Positions 41,836 to 50,511 of a stretch of 64,000 nucleotides of DNA are shown piece after piece. Numbering within the stretch: position 1 is the stretch's first letter; the number at the start of each line of letters is the position of its first letter. Source of the DNA: Kaistella pullorum (lineage in GTDB: Bacteria; Bacteroidota; Bacteroidia; Flavobacteriales; Weeksellaceae); assembly GCF_014837035.1 (NCBI RefSeq), contig NZ_JACSPS010000001.1:304374-368373 (forward strand). Reading direction: 5' to 3'. A program made the translations under genes and the position numbers. The notes beneath the pieces were generated by a model. It worked only from the letters and a program-made list of their open reading frames with translations, had not been told where the DNA came from and made no database searches.

Positions 41836-42966
41836 TTACCAAAGTGCGTTATTGTACCGGTCTACAGTGAAGCCCCCACGGTGACCGTTGCCGCTGCCAA
41901 AATAAAAAAACATCGCGATAAAATATGCCATAAAACCCAAATACAGCACTTGCCGTGTACGTCCTTCCACGGCTTTCACCAAACTCGTAAGGCAAAACAT
42001 AGTCACAAAAAACATGTAAGCGCCAGGCAGTCTCACCGCAAAAATCTCATTAGACCTGAAAAAATAAAACAGCGCCAGCCCGAAAACGGCAAGATTCCGC
42101 ATATACTCATACCACCAGATCTCCTCACAACCTTTTTTATCGTAGCGAATTAAAATTACAATAAAAATCAACTTCACCAAATCATTCAGGCCCGTCTCTA
42201 CCTGCGTACCGTAATAGCGGTCATCCATATAACCCACATATGCACCCGATATGTCCTGAGGCGCCAATGTGCTGAAAAAATCGCCTCCGAGGCGGTAAAG
42301 TTCCAGCGGAGAACAGATCAGTGCTACGATGAGCACCCAGAAAATACGCTTGCTGTTCATCGGGATTTTCACAATCCAGTAAGCAGGAAGAAAAACGATG
42401 GAAGTTTTGTGGAAGCCGAGCGCGATGTACATGCAAAGCAGAAACATCGGCAGATTTCTGTCCTTAATGAACTTAAAAGAGGCTACGCAAACCGCAATCC
42501 CAAGTCCCTGTCGCATCTGCCCGGAATCTTCGAAAAACATGATCGGCATAAAATAAAACAGAATCGCAAGTGACGGATACGCTACATTTTTGAATATCGT
42601 AGTGAACTTCAGACTGACTGCAATGATTGCCATGATCAGCGTTACGATATAAAACGGAAAGCCAAAATCAAACACCAGCTTGTTGATGAGCACAAATATC
42701 CACTCAATTTCTTCGGTGTTTGGCTGAAACAGCGCTTTATCAAGTACATCCGCATACGTAGTGTACACAGCAAAACCCGAAAAAAGCATCCGGTAAACCG
42801 GATAATCTGCGCCTGCATCGAGTCTTAAACCAACGGCGGTGATGATCAGCACGGCGGCAATCCAGGTGTACAAGTTTACTTTTCGGTCCAGTTTAAAGAT
42901 TTCCATGTAACTCGCGTAGGCAAGAAACAGGAAAATCACGATAAAAACCGGGTGCAGAATCGCCAT
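41836..42966 (-). CDS. EpsG-like polysaccharide polymerase
   Basis: A 376-residue membrane protein of about 10-12 helices. It shows the EpsG/Wzy look, with GLRLDAGADYPVYRMLFSGF (about 46-65) and the loop EDSGQMRQGLGIAVCVASFK, where the conserved RQG corresponds to the EpsG family RxG patch. It probably polymerises the lipid-linked repeat unit. It follows the GT2 gene by 3 bp and precedes the initiating transferase by 8 bp. Confidence 0.82.
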   Translation of the reverse strand: MAILHPVFIVIFLFLAYASYMEIFKLDRKVNLYTWIAAVLIITAVGLRLDAGADYPVYRMLFSGFAVYTTYADVLDKALFQPNTEEIEWIFVLINKLVFDFGFPFYIVTLIMAIIAVSLKFTTIFKNVAYPSLAILFYFMPIMFFEDSGQMRQGLGIAVCVASFKFIKDRNLPMFLLCMYIALGFHKTSIVFLPAYWIVKIPMNSKRIFWVLIVALICSPLELYRLGGDFFSTLAPQDISGAYVGYMDDRYYGTQVETGLNDLVKLIFIVILIRYDKKGCEEIWWYEYMRNLAVFGLALFYFFRSNEIFAVRLPGAYMFFVTMFCLTSLVKAVEGRTRQVLYLGFMAYFIAMFFYFGSGNGHRGGFTVDRYNNALW

Positions 42967-42969
42967 TTA

Positions 42970-43971
42970 TCAATTTGTGTTTTTAGCCAGCCTTTGCGGC
43001 AGGCGACGGAAACCAGCGAAATAAAGCAGGTAAAATATTTGTTTTCCGACGGGTAAAGATAAAAGATAATTTTGCCCAAAACGCTGATAACGTAATATTT
43101 CTATGATGCCCAGACCACGATTTTGCGTGAATTTTTTCAGTTCGGCCGCCATTTTCGCTGACGTTTCGGCATCTTTTACAAAAGCCCAGTATGCAAGGAA
43201 AGTATAGACACCTTCAAGGATCTGAAAGCGACGCAACTCCTTCTGCTGCCTCCTGTAACGCGATGATGAGAAATATTTCTCCACATCTTCCACCGCGCGC
43301 AGAATATCAAGGCCTTTCGAAGTATGCGTGCGCGAAATGGAATCGTTCCTTTCAAGATACCGGTAATAATATTCCGGCGAATGCGCAATGACCGTACTGT
43401 CGAGCAAAAGCTGCGGTATAAGCTGAATATCTTCGAAATGAACATCTTTTTTAAACCTTTTGTCTTTAAACAGTTCTTTCTTAAATAATTTATTGCACGC
43501 GAAATAAGAAAGGTCCGCAAATGCAGTGAGATCCTCATGAAGGACGACTTTTTCGGGCAAATTTGGAATTTGTGGAAGTTTTTGAAGTTCGTTACCGTAC
43601 TCATCCACTTTCACGAGGTTGCATAGTGCAATCTGCGCATCGTGTTTTTGGCATAAAGCGTACAATTCCGCGAACATTTTAGGACTCACCTCATCATCGG
43701 CATCTACAAAACCAATAAATTCACCCGCCGCGTGGTCGAGACCAAAATTCCGCGCATCGCTCAGGCCGCCATTTTGTTTCTTTAAATGTTTAATGAGTTG
43801 CGGATGTTCATTTTCAAATTCTACAATGATAATGGGCGAAGAATCTCTACTACCGTCATCAACCACGATGATTTCAATCTCGCGCAGCGTTTGATTCACC
43901 AAAGAACCAAGGCATTTCTTCAGGTATTTCTCAACATTATAAACCGGAACGATCACCGAAACTTTCACCAT
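42970..43971 (-). CDS. Glycosyltransferase family 2
   Basis: A 333-residue GT-A enzyme. The N-terminal Rossmann part has VIVPVYNVEKYLKKCLGSLV (7-26), VVDDGSRDSS (about 36-45), NGGLSDARNFGLDHA and the metal-binding FVDADDEV (about 91-98). It adds a sugar from a nucleotide donor to the growing unit; donor and acceptor are unknown. It is the only clear GT-A enzyme of the operon. It lies 3 bp from both neighbours. Confidence 0.93.
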   Translation of the reverse strand: MVKVSVIVPVYNVEKYLKKCLGSLVNQTLREIEIIVVDDGSRDSSPIIIVEFENEHPQLIKHLKKQNGGLSDARNFGLDHAAGEFIGFVDADDEVSPKMFAELYALCQKHDAQIALCNLVKVDEYGNELQKLPQIPNLPEKVVLHEDLTAFADLSYFACNKLFKKELFKDKRFKKDVHFEDIQLIPQLLLDSTVIAHSPEYYYRYLERNDSISRTHTSKGLDILRAVEDVEKYFSSSRYRRQQKELRRFQILEGVYTFLAYWAFVKDAETSAKMAAELKKFTQNRGLGIIEILRYQRFGQNYLLSLPVGKQIFYLLYFAGFRRLPQRLAKNTN

Positions 43972-43974
43972 AAC

Positions 43975-45498
43975 TCAGCGTTTTTTGTACAGGTGATAAT
44001 CTTTGCCAATTGGCCGAAATTCATAAATCCACTTCAGTATCTGGGGCGCATTTTGCGTCAGTTCCGCAATCTGATAGGTTTTCACGAAACGGTATCGGGA
44101 ATTGAAAAATTCGGTATCGGCCTGTTTCAGTTGATAATAACTTCCTGTTGCGCCCACTTTGTTTTTTACGGTCAGGATATAATCGGGCTGAAATTTCCGC
44201 ACAGAATTGACCCACCAGAAATTTTCATCGTTTTGCATTTCAGCGGTAATCTTTTTATTCACCAAACCTACTTCGTCATACGTGTAAAAACCTGTGTAAA
44301 ACGGAATAATTCCGGCCGGCTCAAGCATTATGGAATGTCGTGGATCGCTATCAACACTCAGTTCTTTCGCAATTTTTCGGCGCTGCCCGTCTTCCATATA
44401 GCCTATTGCATAAGACTGCACGAACTGGAAAAGATAAAAAGTGCCGAAAAACATCACCAATCCAAGCAGCAGGAATTTTTTATTTAATGGCAGGAAATTT
44501 AGCAGATAAATAATCATTACAACAAACAAAAATACGCGCGGGAGCCAGTAATACCAATCGAAATAGGCTTGAAAGTACGCGAAAACCGAGATTTTCAGCA
44601 GGGCGTAAACCGAGATTGCGAGAATCAGAATTTTCTGCTCGCGATTGAACATTTTAGATTTAATAATTTTAAAAAGACAAACGCCTAAAATCAGCAGAAA
44701 AGACACGAAAACACCGAGCGTAAGTACCGAATATTTCTTAATCAATCCTCCATAATAAGCCCATTGAAGTACAATATGTTGCCAACTTTGGTCTAAAAAG
44801 AAATTTTTATATGCAATTTTTTTGGCTGTTATCGTATGATTCACCAATTCGCCGAAATACAGAAAATTAAACAGAACAACGCTTGAAAGCCCGATAATTC
44901 CTGCCATCAGGAAAACGTAATTGAACTTGCGGCGGATGATAAAATCAGCTAAAAACAATACACCCAGAAAAATTGCCGCGTCCAGCCGCGTCCACAGGAG
45001 AAGCAGCGGAAACACGAAATAAGCCCAATTTTTCCGGCGATAAACTGCATAATAAATCAGTCCGCAGTAGAGAAAAAACAGGATGCCGTATTCCATCCCA
45101 GCGCAGGAAGCGGTGAGCGCCGGGGGCACAATATTAAGCAAAACCACAAACAGAAATTGGCGTTTCAGATCGTCATTAAAGAACAGACGCGCAAGCCAAA
45201 TGCTTCCCACCGCAAACAAAATACTGCTGAAAACCAGTAGCGGATATACGAAAAAACCCCCAAACAAAAACTGGAAAAACGCCGATACCGCCACATAAAG
45301 ATGTGTGGTAGAAGCCGAGATACGCTCGGCGCCGTTAAAACCGATTACCCCGAGATCAAGGACATTTTTTGCGACACGCCATGTGATAAATGCATCCTCC
45401 TGAATGTGACGTGTAAGGAAGATTGGCACCTTTACCAATACCGTAAGCATGACCCATAATGTTGGGTTGCTGTAAAGTCTGGTTAAAGGTTTCATCAT
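43975..45498 (-). CDS. Polytopic membrane glycosyltransferase-like protein (GT-C candidate)
   Basis: A 507-residue membrane protein with about 10 helices, then a periplasmic C-terminal domain (about 380-507). The first external loop has QEDAFITWRVAKNVLDLG and GFNGAERISASTTHLYVAVS, the place and style in which GT-C enzymes carry an acidic catalytic motif and which recalls bacterial arabinofuranosyl- and mannosyltransferases. It would use polyprenyl-linked sugars outside the membrane, to decorate the polymer. Assignment as GT-C is inference from pattern. It starts 21 bp after the arginase-like gene. Confidence 0.7.
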   Translation of the reverse strand: MMKPLTRLYSNPTLWVMLTVLVKVPIFLTRHIQEDAFITWRVAKNVLDLGVIGFNGAERISASTTHLYVAVSAFFQFLFGGFFVYPLLVFSSILFAVGSIWLARLFFNDDLKRQFLFVVLLNIVPPALTASCAGMEYGILFFLYCGLIYYAVYRRKNWAYFVFPLLLLWTRLDAAIFLGVLFLADFIIRRKFNYVFLMAGIIGLSSVVLFNFLYFGELVNHTITAKKIAYKNFFLDQSWQHIVLQWAYYGGLIKKYSVLTLGVFVSFLLILGVCLFKIIKSKMFNREQKILILAISVYALLKISVFAYFQAYFDWYYWLPRVFLFVVMIIYLLNFLPLNKKFLLLGLVMFFGTFYLFQFVQSYAIGYMEDGQRRKIAKELSVDSDPRHSIMLEPAGIIPFYTGFYTYDEVGLVNKKITAEMQNDENFWWVNSVRKFQPDYILTVKNKVGATGSYYQLKQADTEFFNSRYRFVKTYQIAELTQNAPQILKWIYEFRPIGKDYHLYKKR

Positions 45499-45519
45499 CG
45501 GCTTGTGTTTTCAGAAGTG

Positions 45520-46596
45520 CTAAAATTTCAGGAGCCGCGCCGGCAAATCGCCGCGGATCGCCGCTTCATATTCCTGCCGCGAACAAGGGATAAGGTTTTC
45601 ACGGTTTTCATCGGAACCAAAATACCACAATCCGCTGAAACTGTCGCGCTGAAAAGTATATTGCGTGTCATCTGCCATGATATGGAAAGTTTCAAACTGC
45701 CTTTCCTTGGGATGTGAGCGCTGAATGTTAATGCCTTCCACCAAATGCCAGATCATCTGCGCCAGCAACTGATGATTCAGCTGAGATGATGAATCCGCAT
45801 TAAAATTAAAGATTCCCGCACAGGCCAGATTATCACTTAGGCCGGCTTCCTTCATGTAAGCACAGATCTCGCGGCGGTTCAGGCCGTTTACCTGCGGCGT
45901 GGTAGAAAAACCGTCGCTGAAACTCTCCACCGCGTCACAGTTGACAGTCACCAAATCTGCACGCCGAAAGAAATGTTCGGTATTTTCGGTAGTGTTCATC
46001 ATCTCTGCCAAACGCACCACATCAAAATCTACTTCCTTCATCAGACGCACAGAATCTACTTCGTTCAGATGCTTTTGGTAGCCAAGGTGATGATAGTTTT
46101 TGAGACTGAAATTAGCATCACTGAAGATTTTAGTTAAATAATTATTTTCCGTAATCTCCTCGCTGTTTGCCGCAAGGGAAACTATATTTGAGATTTGTGT
46201 GTATGTAAGATTTTTTCGGTGTTGGTTCAGCGCCGAAAAAAGCGAAAAAGCCAGATCGTTGCTGCCTCCGATAACGATGGGGATTATATTTTTCTTAAAG
46301 CATGCGAAGAGTAATTCCTGCAGTACAAAATGCGTATCAGCGTGCGATCTCCCCGAAATGAGATTCCCTAAATCGCATACGGGCAAAGTGAAATCGAGTT
46401 TTGACAGCTTATTTAGCTCACGCCTTACTTCGCGGTAATCAAGAATTTCAGCATCTCCATCCTTATGACCACGAAAATCTGAACAGTAAATAAGCGCGAT
46501 CCCACCCTCCTGCAATTCATCCGAAACCTGGCTTCCAAACTGCCATTTTTCCGATTTCAGTTTTCTTGCAGGCATCAATATATCTTCTAAATCCAT
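45520..46596 (-). CDS. Arginase/formimidoylglutamase-fold protein lacking metal ligands
   Basis: A 358-residue protein with the overall ureohydrolase layout. Active members bind two Mn ions through GGDHS, DAHxD and SxDxD motifs. Here these positions read VIGGSNDLAFS, VSLAANSEE and VTVNCDAVESFSDG, so the His of motif one and both Asp/His of motif two are gone. I therefore read it as a non-catalytic fold or an enzyme with changed chemistry. Such degenerate members next to topA occur in Flavobacteriia. Here it is the first gene of the polysaccharide operon, with a promoter box 57 bp upstream. Confidence 0.75.
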   Translation of the reverse strand: MDLEDILMPARKLKSEKWQFGSQVSDELQEGGIALIYCSDFRGHKDGDAEILDYREVRRELNKLSKLDFTLPVCDLGNLISGRSHADTHFVLQELLFACFKKNIIPIVIGGSNDLAFSLFSALNQHRKNLTYTQISNIVSLAANSEEITENNYLTKIFSDANFSLKNYHHLGYQKHLNEVDSVRLMKEVDFDVVRLAEMMNTTENTEHFFRRADLVTVNCDAVESFSDGFSTTPQVNGLNRREICAYMKEAGLSDNLACAGIFNFNADSSSQLNHQLLAQMIWHLVEGINIQRSHPKERQFETFHIMADDTQYTFQRDSFSGLWYFGSDENRENLIPCSRQEYEAAIRGDLPARLLKF

Positions 46597-46652
46597 CAGG
46601 ACAACCGTATTTTTTTAATGTTTAATTATATGAACAGCAAAGCCGCGCCGCA

Positions 46653-46660
46653 CAAATGTA
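46653..46660 (-). promoter_or_regulatory. -7 promoter box for the arginase-like / polysaccharide operon
   Basis: On the minus strand TACATTTG followed by T, matching TAnnTTTG, 56 bp before the ATG at 46596. No terminator lies between here and the last gene of the operon at 37343. Confidence 0.5.
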
Positions 46661-46697
46661 ACGAAAAACTTGCGTCTGACACGCATCTGTTTTTTAC

Positions 46698-46734
46698 AAA
46701 AAAGCCGCCCAAACCATAATAGTTCAGGCGGCTT
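46698..46734 (-). terminator. Terminator of the T9SS-secreted protein gene
   Basis: On the minus strand AAGCCGCC, 17-base loop, GGCGGCTT followed by TTTT. It separates this gene from the arginase-like gene. Confidence 0.83.
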
Positions 46735-46771
46735 CCAAATGAAAAATTTATTCAATCACTCATTCATCCGG

Positions 46772-49700
46772 CTAGTTTTTAATAAGTTTTTTACTTACCA
46801 CGACACCGTCTTTCATCGTAATTTTTATTACGTACACACCGGCCGGTAAGTTGGCGGCAGCTACTCTACCGTTCGCAGTAACGCCGGTCTGCACCAGTTT
46901 TCCGCTGAAATCATAGATCTCATAGCTGGATCCGTCTGCATTGTGCAGCGCAAATTCTGTCTGGAACGGATTTGGAGTAATGTGGACTTCCGAACGTGTT
47001 TCCGGCATTTCGCGGGGTATCACAACCGGTCGTGCGACAGAAGGTTTATTAGGTTGTGCTGGGGTTCCAAGCAGCCTTTTTTCGTCTTTCGCACACCGTA
47101 CGCTTAAGCCCGCCTGCGGATAAACGCCTGTACCCGTCTGCACTTTATCATTCTGGAAGAGCATCGCCAGGGCAAAACCGGTATTCAGGTCTGCCATAGA
47201 AGCTGTCCATAGGCCTGAACGTGTGGTTTTCACTTTATATTCACCCAGTTCACCGCGGATACCGTCCATCGGGAACTGACCGATGTTATATGCAGGATCT
47301 TCAAATTTCCAACCTTTCTGTGAAAGCGTTGCACCTCCATAATATTGTGCGATACTGTGCCACTGATCCTGGATTACACCGCTCTTGCCATACGCATCTG
47401 CTCTGTAGCCGTTGTACCATGGCGAAGTTCCTTTCGAACCTGTATAGAGATTTGTGGACGATACATCAGGTACACGCCAGCCTTCCGGACAAGGGTCGAA
47501 CGGCGATTTCTTGCCGCCGTGTCCCCATCGGTTTGAAGCCTGAGCCGCATCATCTGAAACCCAGTCGCGGATTTGGTTCAAGTCATTCTGGTATTTATCG
47601 CCACCGTCAAACGGTGCACCCATTCCTACATGGTATAAAAACCTGAACGGATTTTCCACAGAATAACGGATGTTTTCCTGGATTTTCTTGCCGGGATCGG
47701 CAGTTTGTGAGCCATACGCAGAATAAGAAGTTGTAAACTCACTGTCATAGGCAGATTCTGAAAGCTCGTGGTAATAAGTATCCGTTCGCACGGGTGAATC
47801 GGTAAGGTGCGCGCCCGATGTAGGAATTCCTAAATAGACGCGGCGTCTTAAACCAGCCCCAGGCGTCGGAATCGGATCTTTTCTGCCCCACTGATAGTGC
47901 AGTCCGTTGCTCATTCCTGAATCTATATCATGATAAAGCGCACCAAGGTTACGGTCCATAAAAACGGTAGTAAGTGGTGGATGTTTACTTGCGGCAGCGT
48001 TCACGAAATTATATGTCACAGGAACAGGCTGCTCTGTAGTGTAAGTTGTCGGATAGGCTGTGGGATCATCTCCCGGCGCCCAAACATGCCAACTCCAAAG
48101 TACAGGGTCCTTTTTTGATCCGTTATGCAGAGCTACCACGGCATTTCCGGTATAGTCAGGATCAAGCAGTATCTCAATTTTTGAATCGCGCGGGTCATTT
48201 CCATCTACATTCACCGATACTTTTTTAATAAGATTCGGCGAACTGCTCCACACTACGCTTGCAACCAAGCGGTCAGCACGCGGCATTTCCTGATCTGAAA
48301 GCAACTGGTTGTGAACCGCGAACGCTTTGTTCACCGGAATCAATAACTCCGACTGTCCTACAACTATGTATGAATTAGGATTATCAATTCCTTTCGTATA
48401 ATTTTCTTTGTCAGCCGTAAAATATTGGGTCGCGAAATGGCCAATCTTCGCTAAGTTAGGATCGCGCATGCAACGCACTGCGTTTCCGGTGCGCGTCGGG
48501 TTTGTTTGATTATTGAATATAGCATGCAGACCTACAGTGGTATTGGTTCTTTCCGGATCAGAAATCATTGAAAACAGTCTCGCTCCGTCAAATCCAAAAG
48601 TAGAACTCCACCAGCCACCATTAGCAGCATTATCCTGAAACATAACGCCTACCGGTGCATTTGGTGCCACAGAATTTGGATAGTAAACATAGGCACCCGG
48701 CAGAGGAAGTTGGCCAATGTTGCGGTTGCCGGCTTCAGCACTGGTGAAATCCATACCGATGCCCGGATAAACCTTAATGCCATTCAGGTGCGGATTTACA
48801 GCATCCGGGAAAAGCTGGCGGTTATTTATGTTGGTATCCGCATTGTTCCAGTCGCCTTTTTTTCCGAAGAAAGCAAGGTTGTTATTCTGGGTTTCACGTC
48901 CGTAATAAGAGGGAATCCGCCATCCGCTAGGGCAGGGATCAAGTTCAGACTTCAATTCATATGAGCGGCTTTCGCTGCTCAAAGTCTGGCTGGAACTGTT
49001 GCCGTTTCCGTTTGCACCCTTTGCATTATCAGACCAAAGGTCCCAGGTTACATAATTCGGACTCGCGCCCGGTACCTTGTAGCGGCTGCTGCTAAACCAG
49101 TTGCCGCCGGAATCTGTATTTACGATATATTTAATTGGATTTTTTACGGCGTACTGCATGTTTTTTTCGATCTCATCGAAAGGGCGCACCACTATCGGAA
49201 TTGTATTTACCGCATCTATTTCCGGATGGCGCAGATTTCCGACCTCACCTGAAATGGAATAAAAATCCGCGTCTTTGTAAACCAATGGCGGAAAAGGGTC
49301 TTTCCTTCCCCACTCATACATCAGGCCGCCTGTTTTTTGCCAGTCGTGGTCTATAATCCCGTTGGCTGTTGCACCTAGATTTCGGTCCATGTACTGAATG
49401 GCAATCGGGTTACCATCTACATCAGTTTCAGTTCCGTGACCGTATGTTACACCGTTCTCGGGGTTATCGGTAACCCAAATATGCCAACTCCAGTAGATGG
49501 TGCCGTCAACCTTGAAAGCGATCACTGCATTTCCTTTGCCTTTGCCCTGGTCTATTTTTACCTTGATATTCGAATCGCTGGCATCGCCCGCAGAAACAAG
49601 GCTTACCTCGCGAACCAAGCCCGGAACATCCTCCCAGTAAATGGAAGCGGACTGAACGCCGGCTGGGATGGGCGTGGCATTTCCGTTGGTTTTCAAATAG

Positions 49701-49879
49701 GGATATTTAGCCCACATTTCGTAGGCTTTTTTCACGGGAATCATCAGACCGCCAAAGTTATTTTCCCTGGCCTGATCTAAATCGTAAATATAACTGTTGG
49801 GTGCTTTAGTGTAATTCGCAGTCTGCGAAAACACGGCATTTGCCAAGAGGCAAAATACTAACAGATGAAGTTTTATCAT
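46772..49879 (-). CDS. Large secreted protein, two FISUMP-like modules and T9SS type A sorting domain
   Basis: A 1035-residue protein with a signal peptide (1-18) and a C-terminal sorting domain (about 965-1035: ITPNPFQTEF, YEIYDFSGKLVQTG, LPAGVYVIKI, KKLIKN), which directs it through the type IX system to the cell surface. The body is an internal duplication of about 480 residues. Both halves carry SxIYDL/VVGQ...IPVxKA, an Ig-like part ending WSWHIW or WSWHVW, MDRNLGA (about 162 and 640), WGRKDP, DPCPSGWR or DPCPEGWR (about 311 and 792), and AVRCMRD or SVRCAKD. The MDRNLGA...WGR...PCPxGWRxP order is that of FISUMP domains. Function unknown, presumably binding or adhesion. Confidence 0.85.
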   Translation of the reverse strand: MIKLHLLVFCLLANAVFSQTANYTKAPNSYIYDLDQARENNFGGLMIPVKKAYEMWAKYPYLKTNGNATPIPAGVQSASIYWEDVPGLVREVSLVSAGDASDSNIKVKIDQGKGKGNAVIAFKVDGTIYWSWHIWVTDNPENGVTYGHGTETDVDGNPIAIQYMDRNLGATANGIIDHDWQKTGGLMYEWGRKDPFPPLVYKDADFYSISGEVGNLRHPEIDAVNTIPIVVRPFDEIEKNMQYAVKNPIKYIVNTDSGGNWFSSSRYKVPGASPNYVTWDLWSDNAKGANGNGNSSSQTLSSESRSYELKSELDPCPSGWRIPSYYGRETQNNNLAFFGKKGDWNNADTNINNRQLFPDAVNPHLNGIKVYPGIGMDFTSAEAGNRNIGQLPLPGAYVYYPNSVAPNAPVGVMFQDNAANGGWWSSTFGFDGARLFSMISDPERTNTTVGLHAIFNNQTNPTRTGNAVRCMRDPNLAKIGHFATQYFTADKENYTKGIDNPNSYIVVGQSELLIPVNKAFAVHNQLLSDQEMPRADRLVASVVWSSSPNLIKKVSVNVDGNDPRDSKIEILLDPDYTGNAVVALHNGSKKDPVLWSWHVWAPGDDPTAYPTTYTTEQPVPVTYNFVNAAASKHPPLTTVFMDRNLGALYHDIDSGMSNGLHYQWGRKDPIPTPGAGLRRRVYLGIPTSGAHLTDSPVRTDTYYHELSESAYDSEFTTSYSAYGSQTADPGKKIQENIRYSVENPFRFLYHVGMGAPFDGGDKYQNDLNQIRDWVSDDAAQASNRWGHGGKKSPFDPCPEGWRVPDVSSTNLYTGSKGTSPWYNGYRADAYGKSGVIQDQWHSIAQYYGGATLSQKGWKFEDPAYNIGQFPMDGIRGELGEYKVKTTRSGLWTASMADLNTGFALAMLFQNDKVQTGTGVYPQAGLSVRCAKDEKRLLGTPAQPNKPSVARPVVIPREMPETRSEVHITPNPFQTEFALHNADGSSYEIYDFSGKLVQTGVTANGRVAAANLPAGVYVIKITMKDGVVVSKKLIKN

Positions 49880-50457
49880 TGTAAAAAATTTTCAAATAAT
49901 TATTTGATCTTTTTTTACATCTTTTGTGTTTAAAAATGGTTCTTCTAACTCACCATATTTGCTAATAACTTCTTTTCATCTGTGTGAGGGCAAATATAAA
50001 AATATATGTGGCATAATATTAACCAAATCAAACTTTTTGAATAATATTTTAAACACACCTCACTCTTTACATTGAATTTATATCCACCGCAACCCCTTAT
50101 CAATGAATATAAATCCTCCCCAACACAGCGCTGGCAGGATATTTTTTGGTTTAAAAGTTTTTAATATGCATTAGATATCGGGTTTTAAAATTTTAGCCTA
50201 AAAAATCTGATAAAGTAAAAAACTGAATCAGATCTCGGGAAATTAGCGGATATAATTAAACTTATGTTTAACAATTTTCAATAGGTTAAGAATCTTTAAA
50301 TTAAAAAGAATTTAAAAACAGAGCCTAACCGGCTGAAAGCATTAATCACAAATTATCAGACGAAACATCTGTTGATAAAATTAAAAATATTTTCGAATGG
50401 GAAGCATTTTTATTATTTTTTTTTTAAAATATTATAAATGAAATCCTGCAACGTCAT
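49880..50457. other. AT-rich gap upstream of the secreted-protein gene
   Basis: About 580 bp between the topA terminator and the start of the T9SS protein gene. It is AT-rich with many A/T runs and no open frame or RNA gene I can recognise. No exact TAnnTTTG box stands near the start at 49879. Its length suggests a long regulated leader for the secreted protein. Confidence 0.5.
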
Positions 50458-50489
50458 AAAAAATGCGCCCTAACTTTAATTAGGGCGCA
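50458..50489 (-). terminator. Terminator of topA
   Basis: On the minus strand TGCGCCCTAA, six-base loop, TTAGGGCGCA, then TTTTTT. It lies 22 bp past the topA stop. Confidence 0.87.
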
Positions 50490-50511
50490 GTATTTAATTC
50501 AAAATACAAAT

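Noticed and set aside
41828-41842. Extension of the WecA-like protein to a TTG
   Set aside because: It overlaps the stop of the upstream gene; the ATG 8 bp after that stop fits operon spacing.
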